Source of the DNA: Daucus carota subsp. sativus
Taxonomy: Eukaryota > Streptophyta > Magnoliopsida > Apiales > Apiaceae
Direction: 5' to 3'
Assembly (NCBI RefSeq): GCF_001625215.2
Contig: NC_030383.2
Location: 56,782,949-56,846,948 of the forward strand
DNA length: 64,000 bases
This document shows, piece by piece, positions 1-12,928 of the stretch. The notes below the pieces were generated by a model. It made no database searches and was not told the DNA's origin. It saw only the letters and a list, made by a program, of their open reading frames with translations. The translations under genes were made by a program, and so were the position numbers. Position 1 is the stretch's first letter; each line of letters begins with the position of its first letter.

Positions 1-720
1 GGCTACACGGGCATCTCCACTCAGTTGAAAAATGGAGTCCATGTATGTAAGTTGGTGTCTAATTGGGGAACATGAGCATGCAGTAGTTTCGGGTTTGAAT
101 CCCACAGGCCTTCACAGGTTATACTTAATATGTACTCAGATTTAACGCCTGCTAGTAACGAAAGCTATACGTTCTTTAAGGTTCAACAGTATTAAGATAC
201 TAATTATGATCAAGAAGGAATCTAAGACGACCGAGTAAGAAGGGCTAAGTCTTGATGGTTTAAGAGAAGACAGGCGTCAGTACAGAAGGTGTAAAACTGT
301 AAGAAATATTACAACAAACAACATAAGTGCTTAGAAGAATAGTGTGTGAGTGTGTGTAATTTATGAAGAGATTTGTGGAGTTGGGAAGTGAGGAGGAAAG
401 GGATGCTGGGTGCATTTGGAATTTTAGGATAGATTATGTGGGGCATGTGGGGCCAGCTTAAGTAGACAAGTAGCACAGCAGCCAGGTAAGAAGGTTGATC
501 ATTAGGTTAGAAAAGTTTTAGTCAAAGTCAAATGGTCAAGGTAGGAAGGCAAAACATTCAAACCATTTATTAATATAAAATGCTTTTCTTTTCTTATATA
601 CATGTAGGAGTTCTATACTTCTATACAATATACTACTTGGTAATATTGCTATTAAAACAAAGCTGGTGGGTGGATAATTTATATGGTGTCCATCTCTACC
701 AACAAAATTTATTAGTTTGC

Positions 721-1025
721 TACTCCCTCCGTCTCAATTTACAGGTCCATTTTGGAATAAACACGCATATTAAGAAAAAAGTTGGTTATATAGAATCTTA
801 TCTCATGTATCATTAATTAGTGCATTGATAAGTGAGAATATAGTTGAGTTTCAAAAAAACCACAATAAATATAGGGATTTAGTGCATTGAGAAATGAGAA
901 TAATGTTGAGTTTCAAAAAAATCACAATTAATATGTAGATAAATTTGTATTGAAAGAAGAGAGGGACAAGTATTTTGGGACAAATTTTTTTTTTCAAAAT
1001 AGACCTATAAATTGAGACGGAGGTA
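721..1025. mobile_element. Stowaway-like MITE
   Basis: The ends are inverted copies: CTCCCTCCGTCTCAATTTA on the left and its complement, ending GAGACGGAGG, on the right. Each is flanked by TA, the Tc1/mariner target duplication. The ~300-bp interior has no coding capacity. The flanking bases 1-720 show no supportable gene. Confidence 0.85.
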
Positions 1026-2689
1026 ATATTATTTTATTCATCTCTAGAAAGGGCGTACAATTGTATTACAATACTGAGAATTTTGTTTTGTGATTTGTTA
1101 CTATATAGAATGGATACTTCTTTTACCTTTCCAATATAAAATTAAAGTTCGAGGGGGAAGATTTGGTGCATGAATAAAGTATACGTGGAATCTCCTTTAT
1201 ATATTCTAAAAACGTAGATAAAAACAATCGTCAAAGCTTCAGAATAATAAAACTGTCAATGATATCAAATTTAAGAATAAACTTCAGAATGAATATTGAC
1301 ATTTTATAATTAACCTTTTTACATAAAAATATACATAGGTCAGCCATGGTTCATCTTCTATATTTGTTTTTCCCATGGAAATGAAAACAGAATGAGTAAC
1401 TAAATAGGATAGATAGATAGACAACTATTTGGGAGGCCTCTGTTATCAAACACACCAACATCCATTTGCTGGTGAAAAGGATTACATATATTGCTATTTA
1501 TTAATAATTTACATATGATTATAAAGTATATGAGATTATGAGTGTATAAAATTTTATATTGCGCATGTTTCACAAGGGCCGCTTCCGGGTTTTTTTATAA
1601 GAAGCCGAATTCTACTTTTTTTTTTTATCATGCTAGTTTTTATTTTAGAATTTTTACTTTTTTTCAAATAATTTAATCATTTATAAATTTTAATTTATTT
1701 CTCATTTTTAATCTGTTTTTTTATTTTAAATAAGAAGCATTTTTTTTTTAAGTTTAATCAAACGTTTCCAATACCTTACTTTAGGTTTAGATTCTGATTA
1801 AAAAATTTGTTCCACGGCTTTACATTCCTACGGGTCATGATGATGTTCCAAATGATACTTAATTATGTCTTTTGATATCGAATTAAAATCCATTTTCATA
1901 TTTTTAAATTCATGTCTTGATGTCTTCAAAGTCATGGAGGGTGTAATCAGTTCTTTCTTGGATGCTGTTAGAGTTGAAATGAAACTGAAAGAGAAGATAA
2001 AACTGGCATATGTGAAAATAAATAGTATTGTGCACGACAGTAAGTCCAGGAAGGTCTTAAAAATTAAAATTTAAGATATCTTATATTAATGAGTGCTTCA
2101 ACAATGTTCCGGTGGTATCTGAAAACACTAGACATAAGACATCCATCGAGTGTCTAATTTTTGAGGCATCACCAGACATGCTTTTGGCTTCTATCAATAA
2201 AAAATTTCTTTCCCTCGACTTATACATCTCTTCTCTTTCATCTTTTCCTTTCCCTTCAATTATAATCAGATATAATATTATTTTAATCATAAAAGCACAT
2301 TTATAGGGTATAAATACACAAAAAATCATGTCTTAAATCACTAGAACGTTATATTTTATTATATTTATGAGATACGACTTTCTTAGAATTATAATATTAA
2401 TAAAATATTGTTGGACTTCCTCTAATATATTGACTAAATACTTTCTTAGACTAAATACTTTCTGAAATGACATTATTATTCGGCTAAACAAACTTAATGA
2501 AAGGTATTCATTGCTAATGGGCCTTGAGGCTTGAAATGAAAGGTATTCAGAAACTAGGCTTCACCAACTATTTTCATTAGTCAATACTGGCCCAGTCTTT
2601 TCTTGATAAGTTCTCCACTCTTATTCAGTCCTGGACTCCTCAAGTCCTGAGGAAAAATATTACTGCTGTCATGCCAAGGTTGAATGATA
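1026..2689. other. AT-rich spacer without recognisable gene
   Basis: Only short chance ORFs without recognisable domains are present. The sequence is AT-rich with poly-T runs. I see no convincing TIR pair, tRNA or gene fragment here. Confidence 0.6.
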
Positions 2690-2840
2690 TACTCCCTCAG
2701 TTTTCAAAAATAAAGATATGTGATTAATATTATAATTTAGATTTTTTTTTAAAAAAATAACACTTTTAATTAACCGGTCAAACAATTTAAAAGTGTGCAC
2801 CAAAACGTAAAGTGACCTATATTTCAAAATGAAGGGAGTA
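2690..2840. mobile_element. Short Stowaway-like MITE
   Basis: The left end TACTCCCTCAGTTTTCAAAA is mirrored by a right end reading TTTCAAAATGAAGGGAGTA, with TA at both borders. It is about 150 bp long and non-coding. Confidence 0.75.
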
Positions 2841-3094
2841 ATAAGTACTGATTTGATCGTAAATGAAATCAACGATATGACTCGGTCTTTTTTTTTTAAG
2901 AAATAATAGGATTCGGTCTGATTACAAGTAACTTAAAACAGAATCAAAATTCATTTCTTAATTTTCACCACTAAAATGCATATACATGTGATTTATGTGA
3001 CATTACAATATCTATGAGAAATTGTATAATAAATTAATTATAATTTATATAAATTTTTAAGAGAACTAAATAAAAAATTACTTTTGTGAATACC

Positions 3095-3476
3095 AGAGCA
3101 TGTTTGCCTAGGCTTGAAACCGGTTTTAAGTCATCTCTGACTTTAACCTGAAAAATTTTGTTTGTGTGATAAGTCCGAAGTTGGCTTAAAATCATAAATA
3201 AGTCGAAAATTGACTTAAACCCAGAAGTTAGTTTGAGTTATTTTTTTCAGTGGCTAATTTATTTTTTTTGAATTTTTTTTGATAAAAATTACTCCGGAGT
3301 CATAAATTATTCATAAATCACTTTTATTTTTATAATTAAATTTTTAATGACTAATAAGTCATTAATAAGTCAAAATTACCTAAACAAACATTTTAAACTC
3401 TCAATTTATCAAATAAATCACGTTAAGTCATAAATCACATAAAGTCATAGGTTATGAGCTCAGCCAAATAGGCTCC
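3095..3476. mobile_element. Probable hAT-like MITE
   Basis: The left end GAGCATGTTTGCCTAGGC is imperfectly complementary to the right end GAGCTCAGCCAAATAGGCTC. The interior is rich in 'ataagtcat' motifs, as is common in plant hAT-derived MITEs. I could not define a target duplication. Bases 3477-4400 beyond it are AT-rich and show nothing I can name. Confidence 0.5.
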
Positions 3477-4429
3477 AAATAATATCAAGATCTTGATTGC
3501 GCATTAACTAAGATAAAATTATCTAAAAATTCCTCTAATAAATTAGTTTCAACTAAATTTAAAAACATATTTTACTATAACTTCGGGTCATAATGTATAA
3601 ATATAGCTATATCATCTCATATGATAATATATGATTTAAAATTTTACAACATAAATTTAAATGTATATATCCACATAATGTTGGATATAATAAAATCTTC
3701 ATATATTTTTATAATTTTTATAAAATTTTAGATAAGAAGATATTTCATGAGCGCAGTTGAAGAAATCAAGAAGGAAAACTATAAACAAAGATTAGAAAAA
3801 CCGATTCTAATCCGAACGGATGACAGGTGATAGCGAAAATCAAGAATGAAAATAAGAATATGAAGTGGAAGAGGTTCTCATTCCTCTAACAAAATTGTAA
3901 ATCAAAATATAAAGACATGGTTGCGGGTTCTTATTTCCATTAATCTAAATATTCCCTAATTATGATGCAATAATTTGAATCGAGTTAACAATGTGTTAGA
4001 GCATATTTATATTTTAACAATGACAATAATATAATATATTTTGATAATTTACATTATACACGTTTAACTTTTTTCGTTTTTTCAATATAAATCACATAAA
4101 TGTATATTTTTTGTAAAAATAGATAACTAATATTTGTAAATAAAAAATATTAAACGCCAATCAAATATTTAAAACATTCATCGTGAACACTAACCAAAAC
4201 TAAAAATCGAAAATAAGGATACATAAGAAATAAAAGTATATAATCATATAAAATAATATAAAATTGATTACACATATTCAATCTTTTCACATTTAGAAAA
4301 AAAAATTTATTACATAATTATACCTAATCATGAAAAATTAGCATATGAATCACGTCACAATAATATATACAGTAAATTAATCAATAATCACATAAGGATA
4401 ATAACGTAATTTTATGTTTTGGAAAGATC

Positions 4430-4740
4430 ACACTTGTTTTCCTGTTTTTTTATTGTATTTCCGCTCATCACCATCAGTAGTGTCCATCAGAGCGATCATC
4501 ATCGCATACCCAATTCCGATTCCGGCGACAAATCAGTGAGAAAGCAAAATTTGTGGCGCAGCCATAACTATATTTTCGGCGAAAAAGATGCTCCGGCGAG
4601 AACCTTCGTGTATCTGAGATGGTTGATTGCAGCTTAAAGCCTCCATGTCGTCTTAAAGAGCCAAGAGATTTTCTATACACCTGGACTTGATTCGCATGAA
4701 AAGGCATTTTTAAAGATTGTAGAACCATTCCTCATACTAT
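4430..4740 (+). pseudogene. Unrecognised coding-like fragment, frameshifted
   Basis: A GC-richer island stands out from the AT-rich surroundings. From an ATG at 4619 it reads a plausible protein start (MVDCSLKPPCRLKEPRDFLY) and then hits a stop. Shifting by one base near 4680 gives another coding-like run (GLDSHEKAFLKIVE). It looks like the 5' leader and first exon of a plant gene carried here as a broken fragment, abutting a MITE end. I do not recognise the parent gene, and the coding interpretation is an inference. Confidence 0.3.
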
Positions 4741-4959
4741 TTTGAGGAATAAAATATTCACTTTTTTCTTTTTTCCCACTATTTCCCTCCTTTCTCTCTC
4801 CTTATTCCAAGTTGAATATAATGTTATAATAATAATAATAATGAATGTAAATAGGGAATGTTGTTCGAGATCCCATTCAATAAAATGTAGTAATCCCTTA
4901 AAAGATACATATTTTATTATATATTTAGGGAATCGGTTAGGACTCTGCTCGAGATGCTC
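4741..4959. mobile_element. Right part of a Tourist-like MITE
   Basis: The right border ends in GAGATGCTC followed by TAA, the same terminus and TAA flank as the complete element at 34723-35106. The interior also shares 'attttgaggaata'-type sequence with that element. The left terminus is missing or replaced by the coding-like fragment upstream. Confidence 0.5.
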
Positions 4960-5046
4960 TAACCAAAGATCCTTCTTTGGTTGAGACTATATTTTTTTTT
5001 TAATCTTAGGAAATATATCTACACATTTTTAAAAATATTTTTTTTA

Positions 5047-5886
5047 GGGAAAATAGATTTTTTTGCCACCCAACTTATTATTTATTTAGAAACCCACCAC
5101 TGAACTATAATTTTTTCTTTTTTTGTCACTAATGTTAGGTTCAGATTTTTTTTATCACTAACGTTAGGTTCAGATTTGATTATTAACACTATATTATATT
5201 TTTTAGCATTATTAAGATATAGTGTTAGTCTGCAATATTATGGTGATCTGATATGTGTCTATATCTTTATACTTCCTCTGTCTCCTTCATTTTTTTACGT
5301 TACTTTTTGACACGTTTTTTCACGATCATTTAAAGTATAGTTCCATAATATATTTTTTAATAAAATTTTCTCTGAATAAAAATTTGATGTTTAAACTTTT
5401 ATTCAAAAAAAGAAAATTTTAAAAAAAAATACGAAACTATACTTTATAGGCTCCTAAAAAATTTGGTTTCAAAAATTATTTTATTTTATTTTTTCCAGAA
5501 TAAAATTTAACGTTTGAATTTAATGTTGATTTTTTTCCTTAAAAAAAAAACTTTGGATTTTCTTAGCGTTATAACAATATAGTGGTAGTCTGCAATATTA
5601 TGATGATATAGTCATCTATATGTCCTCTAAGATAAACTACCTAGGATACATATGGCGTACTACATATAAAGATGACACATATCAGATTACCGTTATATTG
5701 TAAACTACCATTATATTTTAATAATGCTAAAATAAATAATATAGTGTTAACAATCAAATCCGAACCTAACGTTAGTGACAAAAAAAATCCAAACTCAACA
5801 CTAGTGACAAAAAATAAAAAATTATAATTGAGTGGTAAGTTTCTAAATAAATAATAAGTTGGATGGTAAAAAAAATCTATTTTCCC
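5047..5886. mobile_element. Long-terminal-inverted-repeat (foldback) element
   Basis: About 220 bp at the left (GGGAAAATAGATTTTTTTGC onward) is repeated in inverse orientation at the right, ending AAAATCTATTTTCCC. The arms also share the 'aacttattatttatttaga' and 'cactaacgttaggttc' blocks. The long arms suggest a MULE-like or foldback non-autonomous transposon. No clear target duplication is visible because both flanks are T-rich. Confidence 0.7.
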
Positions 5887-6332
5887 TTTTTTAATAATTT
5901 GTGTAATGTATATGACTTTTATATTTGAACTTATGTTCTACTTATTTCGTTTGTTTTTTTGCAGGATTCTTGATAGAGATTTATATGGATTTTTCCTCTC
6001 AGACATTAAAGTACTATTATCTAAACGTCTGGAAATATCTTGCATAATTATTGTGAATGAATGAAATCCTTTACAGTGGTTATTGTATCTGGAGATACAA
6101 CTCATCTACGAATATATAGACCATGATACAAAAAAATAGTATGTTATTAATATTTGGATTGTTATAAATAGAATATATCAGTTTAATATGGTAATAAATG
6201 ATGTTTAACCTTTCCACAGATTCCGTACAGACTTGTAAAAGTTCGACAAATATTAGATAATGGATAGGTGTGATTGGAGTGTCTATTTTCGAAGAGATTG
6301 ACTATAATTTTTATTTATGATATGCCAAGTAA

Positions 6333-6680
6333 GAGCATCTCCAACGGCGTTGTCTATAATCGTTGGCTAAATTAGAACTGTAGAACATTATGTAAAATTT
6401 GTTGAACCTGTAAGACATTTTGCTTCAATCGTATTCGCTATATTAGTTGGCTATAATTCAAAAATAGTATGTTATTAATATTTTAGATTGTTAAAATAGA
6501 ATATATCGGTTCAATATGGTAATAAATGATGTGCAATCGTCCTACAGATTTCTTATAGACCTATAGAGGTTCGACAAATTTAGCCATCCACAGGAGGTTG
6601 ACTAAAATTATAGACAACAGCTGAGTATAGTTGGAGTACGAGTTTTCGAGCTGTTGGCTAAATTTTTTTATTTTTTTTAA
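6333..6680. mobile_element. Tourist-like (PIF/Harbinger) MITE, right end lost
   Basis: It begins GAGCATCTCCAACGGCGTTG after TAA and is nearly colinear with 32739-33145 and, inverted, with 39212-39602. Shared blocks include 'gctataatcgttggctaaat' and 'ggtaataaatgatgtgcaat'. The terminal GGAGATGCTC on the right is absent, so this copy is truncated. Confidence 0.7.
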
Positions 6681-7032
6681 TTTGAGCACACAATTTAAGG
6701 TGTTATTTGATTGAATAACAATATAATTTATTATAATTTTTTTACAAATAAAAATTTGAATATGCAATTTTTTTGCTAATTTTAAGTATGTATATTTCTT
6801 ACAAAAAGAATTAGAAAAATAAAATTACACGTCAATTGCGTGCCCGTCAATATTGAATCTGTATTAACACACCTGACCTAATTGTAATGCAGCAGCAATT
6901 CTACATACACCATGTTTTCAATTAAATCATCTATTTTCCCCCAATTCCCAATTTTTCAAATCTAGGGTTTCATCAATCTTGGCATAAAGTTTCAATCTTT
7001 ACACTTTTCATCACATATAGTAGTGTGTATAC

Positions 7033-10000
7033 ATGGCATCTGAGGTTAAAGACGAAGGCTTGAAGAAACTTGAGTATCTTTCATTGGTTTCAAAGGTATG
7101 CACTGAACTTGAGTCTCATTTAGGGTTTGGTGATAAAGTTTTGGCTGAATTTATAACTGAGTTGGGTCGTGATTGTGAATCTGTTGATGTTTTTGATGCT
7201 AAATTGAAAGAAAATGGTGCTGAGATGCCTGATTATTTTGTTAGGACTCTTTTGACTATAATTCATGCCATTTTGCCTCCTAGTGTTGGGAAGTCGAAAA
7301 AGGGTGGGGAGGGAAAGAAGGGTGAGGAGGGGGGTGATTCAAAGTTTCCGGCTTTGAATATAAGTGATAGTAGGGAGAGGGTTAAGGAGTTGGAGAGGGA
7401 AATTGCGTTGGAGGCGAAGGAGAAGGCGAGGAAGGATGGGGGTGATGATGAGAGGAGGTATCGGGATCGGGGTGGGGAGGATAGGGGTGGGGGGAGAGGG
7501 AGAGATAGGGAGGGGGGAGGGGATGAGAGGGATAGGAGGGGTGATAGAGGGGAGAGAAGGAGAGATGATAGAGGGGATTTTAGGGGTAAAGAAAGGCATA
7601 GGGATCGAGGTGATAGGAATAGGAGAGATGGGTATGATGAAGATGGGGAAGATGATAGAGGGGATTTTAGGGGTAAAGAGAGGTACAAGGAAAGGAATGA
7701 CAGGAATCGGAGAGATGGGTATGATGAAGAGGGGGAAAGGGGTCGTGATAAGTCGATGTCTGGTGAACCGGAGTTGTATCAGGTTTATAAGGGGAGGGTG
7801 CAAAGAGTGATGGATACTGGTTGTTTTGTTCAGTTGAATGAGCTTAGAGGTAAAGAGGGTTTGGTTCATGTTTCACAAATGGCGACTAGGAGGATTTCCA
7901 ATGCCAAGGATGTTGTGAAACGGGATCAGGAGGTGTATGTGAAGGTAATATCGATTTCGAATCAGAAGTTGAGTTTGTCCATGAGGGATGTTGATCAGAA
8001 TACAGGTGAAGATTTGTTGCCTCTGAAGAAGAGCTCAGAGGATAGTAGGATGAATCCTTCAGGGTCGAATAATGGAGGGCCTACTACACGGACTGGGCTT
8101 TCAGGGATTAGAATTACTGATGATGATGCCCCTCTTCCATCGCGTCGACCCTTAAAAAGAATGAGTTCGCCTGAGAGATGGGAAGCACAGCAGCTGATTG
8201 CTTCTGGTGTTTTAAGTGTCAAGGAGTATCCTATGTTTGATGACGAAACAGATGGTCTACTATATGAAGAGGAAGGTGCTGATGAAGAGTTAGAGATTGA
8301 GATGAATGAGGATGAACCTGCTTTTTTGAACGGCCAAACCCGATATTCTATGGACATGTCCCCGGTTAAAATTTTTAAGAATCCCGAGGGTTCACTAAGT
8401 CGTGCAGCAGCTCTTCAGTCAGCTCTTATTAAGGAGAGAAGAGAAGTGAGGGAGCAGCAGCAGAGAACCATGCTAGATTCAATTCCTAAAGATCTTAACA
8501 GACCATGGGAAGATCCAATGCCTGAAACGGGTGAGAGGCATCTAGCACAGGAGCTTAGAGGTGTTGGTTTGTCTGCATACGACATGCCTGAATGGAAAAA
8601 AGATGCTTTTGGTTCAGCTCTCACTTTTGGGCAGAGGTCAAAGCTGTCCATACAAGACCAGAGGAAGAGTTTACCAATATACAAATTGAAAAAAGAACTA
8701 GTACAAGCAGTACATGACAATCAGGTTCTGGTTGTTATCGGGGAGACAGGTTCAGGCAAGACAACTCAGGTGACACAGTACTTAGCTGAAGCAGGTTATA
8801 CTACCAGCGGTAAAATTGGATGTACTCAACCTCGTAGGGTTGCTGCAATGTCTGTGGCTAAGAGAGTGGCTGAAGAGTTTGGTTGTCGTTTAGGGGAGGA
8901 AGTTGGGTATGCCATTCGGTTTGAGGATTGCACAGGTCCGGACACTGTTATTAAGTACATGACTGATGGTATGCTTATGAGAGAGATTCTTATTGACGAG
9001 AACTTATCTCAGTACTCTATTATAATGCTTGATGAAGCGCATGAGAGGACGATCCACACGGATATTCTTTTTGGGCTACTCAAAAGACTTGTGAAAAGGC
9101 GACCAGATCTTCGATTGATTGTAACATCTGCCACATTGGATGCTGAGAAATTTTCAGGTTATTTCTTTAGTTGCAACATATTTACGATTCCTGGAAGAAC
9201 TTTTCCTGTAGAGATATTGTATACCAAACAGCCGGAAAGTGACTACTTAGATGCAGCACTGATCACAGTCATGCAGATTCATTTGACAGAACCGGAAGGA
9301 GATATCCTTGTCTTCTTGACAGGTCAAGAGGAGATCGATCATGCATGCCAATGTCTTTATGAAAGGATGAAAGGTCTGGGCAAGAATATACCTGAACTCA
9401 TTATTCTACCAGTCTATAGTGCTTTACCTAGTGAAATGCAGTCTAGGATATTTGATCCTGCTCCTCCAGGAAAGAGGAAAGTGGTCGTTGCAACCAATAT
9501 AGCTGAAGCTTCACTGACAATCGATGGTATATATTATGTCATTGACCCTGGATTTGCAAAGCAAAATGTTTACAATCCTAAACAGGGGCTTGATTCACTG
9601 GTTATAACTCCCATCTCACAAGCATCGGCAAAGCAACGAGCTGGGCGTGCAGGACGAACTGGACCAGGTAAGTGTTATCGCCTGTACACAGAGAGTGCTT
9701 TCCACAATGAGATGTCCCCTACCTCAATACCTGAAATCCAGAGAATAAATCTCGGAGTCACTACCTTGAACATGAAAGCAATGGGAATAAACGATCTTCT
9801 ATCATTTGATTTTATGGACCCTCCTTCTCCTCAAGCTCTCATTTCTGCTATGGAACAGCTATATAGTCTTGGAGCTCTCGATGAAGAGGGGCTTCTCACC
9901 AAAATGGGTAGGAAAATGGCAGAGTTTCCAATGGATCCGCCACTCTCAAAGATGCTCCTAGCTAGTGTAGATCTTGGTTGTAGTGATGAGATTCTGACTA

Positions 10001-11679
10001 TCATAGCAATGATCCAAACTGGAAATGTTTACTACAGACCCAGGGAAAAGCAAGCTCAAGCTGACCAAAAAAGGGCCAAGTTTTTCCAGCCTGAAGGTGA
10101 CCATCTTACATTGCTTGCTGTATATGAGGCTTGGAAAGCAAAAAATTTCTCGGGTCCATGGTGTTTCGAGAATTTTGTCCAATCTCGATCGTTAAGGAGG
10201 GCTCAAGATGTGCGGAAACAGCTCCTTTCCATCATGGACAGGTATATATATCTTTCTGCTGTCTTTACTTACACTCTAAACCATTTATTATCTAGTGGTG
10301 TACCTGATTTTGCAATGCTAGGCATCATAGTTCTAATTTGATAGGTCATTTGTGATCTGACATACACGCACCTGCATGTTTACTAACTATAGCAGAATAA
10401 ATATTTTCTGCAAGGGCGATATTTTGGAGTATGTTTATATATAAGTATTCCAGCTCATAGAATCCCAATAGATTCCTTGTGGAATTGTTGAATTCCTTAG
10501 TATAATTGATGCTTTTTGGAGTATGTTTATATATATTCCAGCTTATAAAACCCCAGTACATTCCTCGTGGATTTCATAAATTTCAAGTATAATCGATTTG
10601 TTTCCAGTATGTTTACACATATATTTCAGCTTATAGAATCCCAAATCTCAATAAATTCCTTGTGGATTTCATAAATTGCCAAGTATAATCGATGTTTTTT
10701 GGTCATGCATGCTTGCTTGAAGTAGTTCAGGCTCTCTAAGGTGCAACATATATAATGTACTCTTGGCTGAAGTTTGTATTTATTAGTAGTAGTGCCAAGT
10801 TCTTAATCCTTGTTATATGTTAGCCTGTTCACACACAAAACATTGAAGTTATATGTTGCCTCCCATCTCTTTCTTTATGTTAAAAGCCTAAAATAGGCAA
10901 CATCTTCTAAAAAAGATAGTAACTTCTAATTTCCTAGAACTCTTTTCATGAATTAAAGGATCTTAAGGATATAGTGTTTGCAAATTTCATCCCTACTGCA
11001 GTAGTATTTAGAAAGGAAGAATTCATGGCAATAGAATTCATTCTATTATAATTGGTAAGAGTTGAAATATGCTCACAGATTGACTACCCACTTTTATAGA
11101 GCATGTTTTTTGGTGGTCCCAACTTCTTTTAGAAATGAGAGTCCTTTTAATTGAAGTAATGAAAATACTAGTATTAAAATTTTGTTTTTGGCTAATATTA
11201 TGTCTCGAGTCATCTACTGACCCTGATGAAAGGGCACACCTGGTATGTTTTGCTTTATGTTCTGACACTTGTTTTGGTTATTCAGGTACAAATTGGATAT
11301 CGTCAGTGCTGGGAAGAACTATATGAAAATCAGAAAGGCGATAACAGCAGGATTTTTCTTCCATGCAGCCAGAAAAGATCCACAGGAGGGATACCGTACA
11401 CTAGTGGAGAATCAACCAGTTTATATTCATCCTAGCAGTGCTCTTTTTCAAAGACAACCAGATTGGGTCATCTACCATGAACTGGTAATGACAACAAAAG
11501 AGTACATGCGTGAAGTTACTGTTGTTGATCCCAAATGGCTTGTGGAGCTTGCACCCCGATTCTTCAAAGTCGCAGATCCTACTAAAATGAGCAAACGCAA
11601 ACGTCAAGAACGTATTGAACCACTTTACGACAGATATCATGAACCAAATTCTTGGCGTTTGAGTAAAAGGCGTGCTTAG
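7033..11679 (+). CDS. DEAH-box pre-mRNA-splicing RNA helicase, Prp22/DHX8 type
   Basis: Two exons, 7033-10241 and 11286-11679, joined across a GT-AG intron in phase 2, encode about 1200 residues (Arabidopsis DEAH5 is of similar size). Members use ATP to release spliced mRNA from the spliceosome in the nucleus. Order of parts: an N-terminal helical region (1-85); an Arg/Asp/Gly-rich low-complexity tract (about 119-242); an S1 RNA-binding domain (about 250-322), diagnostic of the Prp22 class; then the helicase core with Walker [10 protein letters not shown] (570-578), DEAH (667-670), SAT (699-701) and QRAGRAGR (868-875). The short second exon supplies the rest of the C-terminal OB-fold region, ending RLSKRRA. 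The ATG at 7033 heads a conserved family start ([17 protein letters not shown]). All catalytic motifs are intact. Bases 11680-12124 downstream show 3'-UTR-like sequence only. Confidence 0.95.
10423..10702 (+). repeat. Three imperfect tandem copies in the helicase intron
   Basis: A unit of about 90 bp with 'gtatgtttatatat', 'ccagcttatagaatccca', 'attccttgtggatttc' and 'aagtataatcgatg' occurs three times in a row, starting near 10423, 10513 and 10600. It is non-coding. Confidence 0.75.
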
Positions 11680-12124
11680 TTTCTGCTCCCTGGATTATAT
11701 TTCATTTATATGTTGTTAATGCACCATAATGTCATTTGCACTGTATTAAACACAGCGGCGGGTTTCTGCAGTATTAACGAACGGAGCTTTGTTTTTCCAC
11801 AATCTTTTCTGCAGTTTGAAAATGTGATATATAGAGGATGAAAATGCAACATTGTTGCCTTTCACTTATGGTTTGTGTACCAACCAAACTTTTATTAACA
11901 GGAAGGCATGATTGCTCTGACATTAAATTTTTATATTAGTCGAAACCGATAGGTGATAACATAAATATTGAACCATAAAGAGTAATATATATAAACAATA
12001 ATTCCAGTTCTTTCAGAGTCATAAAGCCCCACCTAAAATATACTAGTAGATGTTATCCATTTGTAACTTCAATAATCCTCAAAAATTTTCTAAAAAAAGT
12101 GAATAAAATATTAAAATGGCAATG

Positions 12125-12788
12125 TAGGGGTGATCACGGTCTGGTTTAAACCGTAAAATCCGCATAAATCAATCCGATATTAATCCGATCCAAACCGAAA
12201 CCGAAGTGAGGTTCGACTAATTTCAAAAACCGTGGTTTGTGGGTTGGTTTCGGTTTTATATTAAACCAACCCGTTATAAAACCGAACCACCCCCCCAACA
12301 CACACACATAGATATTTAATATTATATATATACAAAATATTAATTTTATATAAATATATTAATTTTTTAGTTTATACTTGCTTGTTTAGTTGTTTACCTT
12401 ATCAATACCAATTACAAGTCATATCAATTCAGTAATCCACGACTTCGATTCAACTTTAAGCATTTTATTAGACTAAAATTTGTATTCAACTTTATGCATT
12501 TTATTAGACTAAAATTTGTATTTTAATTTAACTATGTGAAATTATGTAAATGGAGACAAAATGATCCTCTATTTTCTAGTACTATTCATGGATCCTCGTC
12601 TCTGATTATAAGTCTTAGTCATAAACCGATCAATCCGCTTAACCGAACCATTAAAAACCGCACCGCTTGATCTGGGTTAATTGGTTTGCGGGTCGCGGGT
12701 TGGTTTGAGATTTTAAAAAACCGCTAATATATGGTTTGGTTCCGGTTCTATCTCCAACCCGAACCAAACCGGACCGCGATCACCCCTA
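12125..12788. mobile_element. Non-autonomous hAT-like element
   Basis: The ends are inverted repeats, TAGGGGTGATCACGGTC and GACCGCGATCACCCCTA in terms of their own strand. Subterminal regions are rich in 'aaaccgaacc' and 'ggtttggtt' motifs, typical of plant hAT MITEs. No transposase ORF is present. The flanks share 'gcaat', possibly a decayed 8-bp duplication. It lies about 140 bp upstream of the first hydrolase ATG. Confidence 0.75.
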
Positions 12789-12928
12789 GCAATAAGGGCT
12801 ACACTAAATAATTTCCATTAAAATATTATTATTACCAAAAAGGCTTCTACATCGGATTATCAGATTCTTGAACAGGTAACTTCTGCAAGGTATCTTCACG
12901 CAATCGCAGGTCACGCAAGACACTGAGG

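Noticed and set aside
1-170. Possible SINE or tRNA-like sequence at the left edge ('gggtttgaatcccaca')
   Set aside because: Only a B-box-like stretch is seen, no paired A-box at the right spacing and no defined ends.
7263-7869. Long antisense and alternative-frame ORFs over the helicase 5' exon
   Set aside because: They arise from the purine-rich RD-coding tract, have low-complexity Ser/Leu/Pro composition, and no domain or start context.
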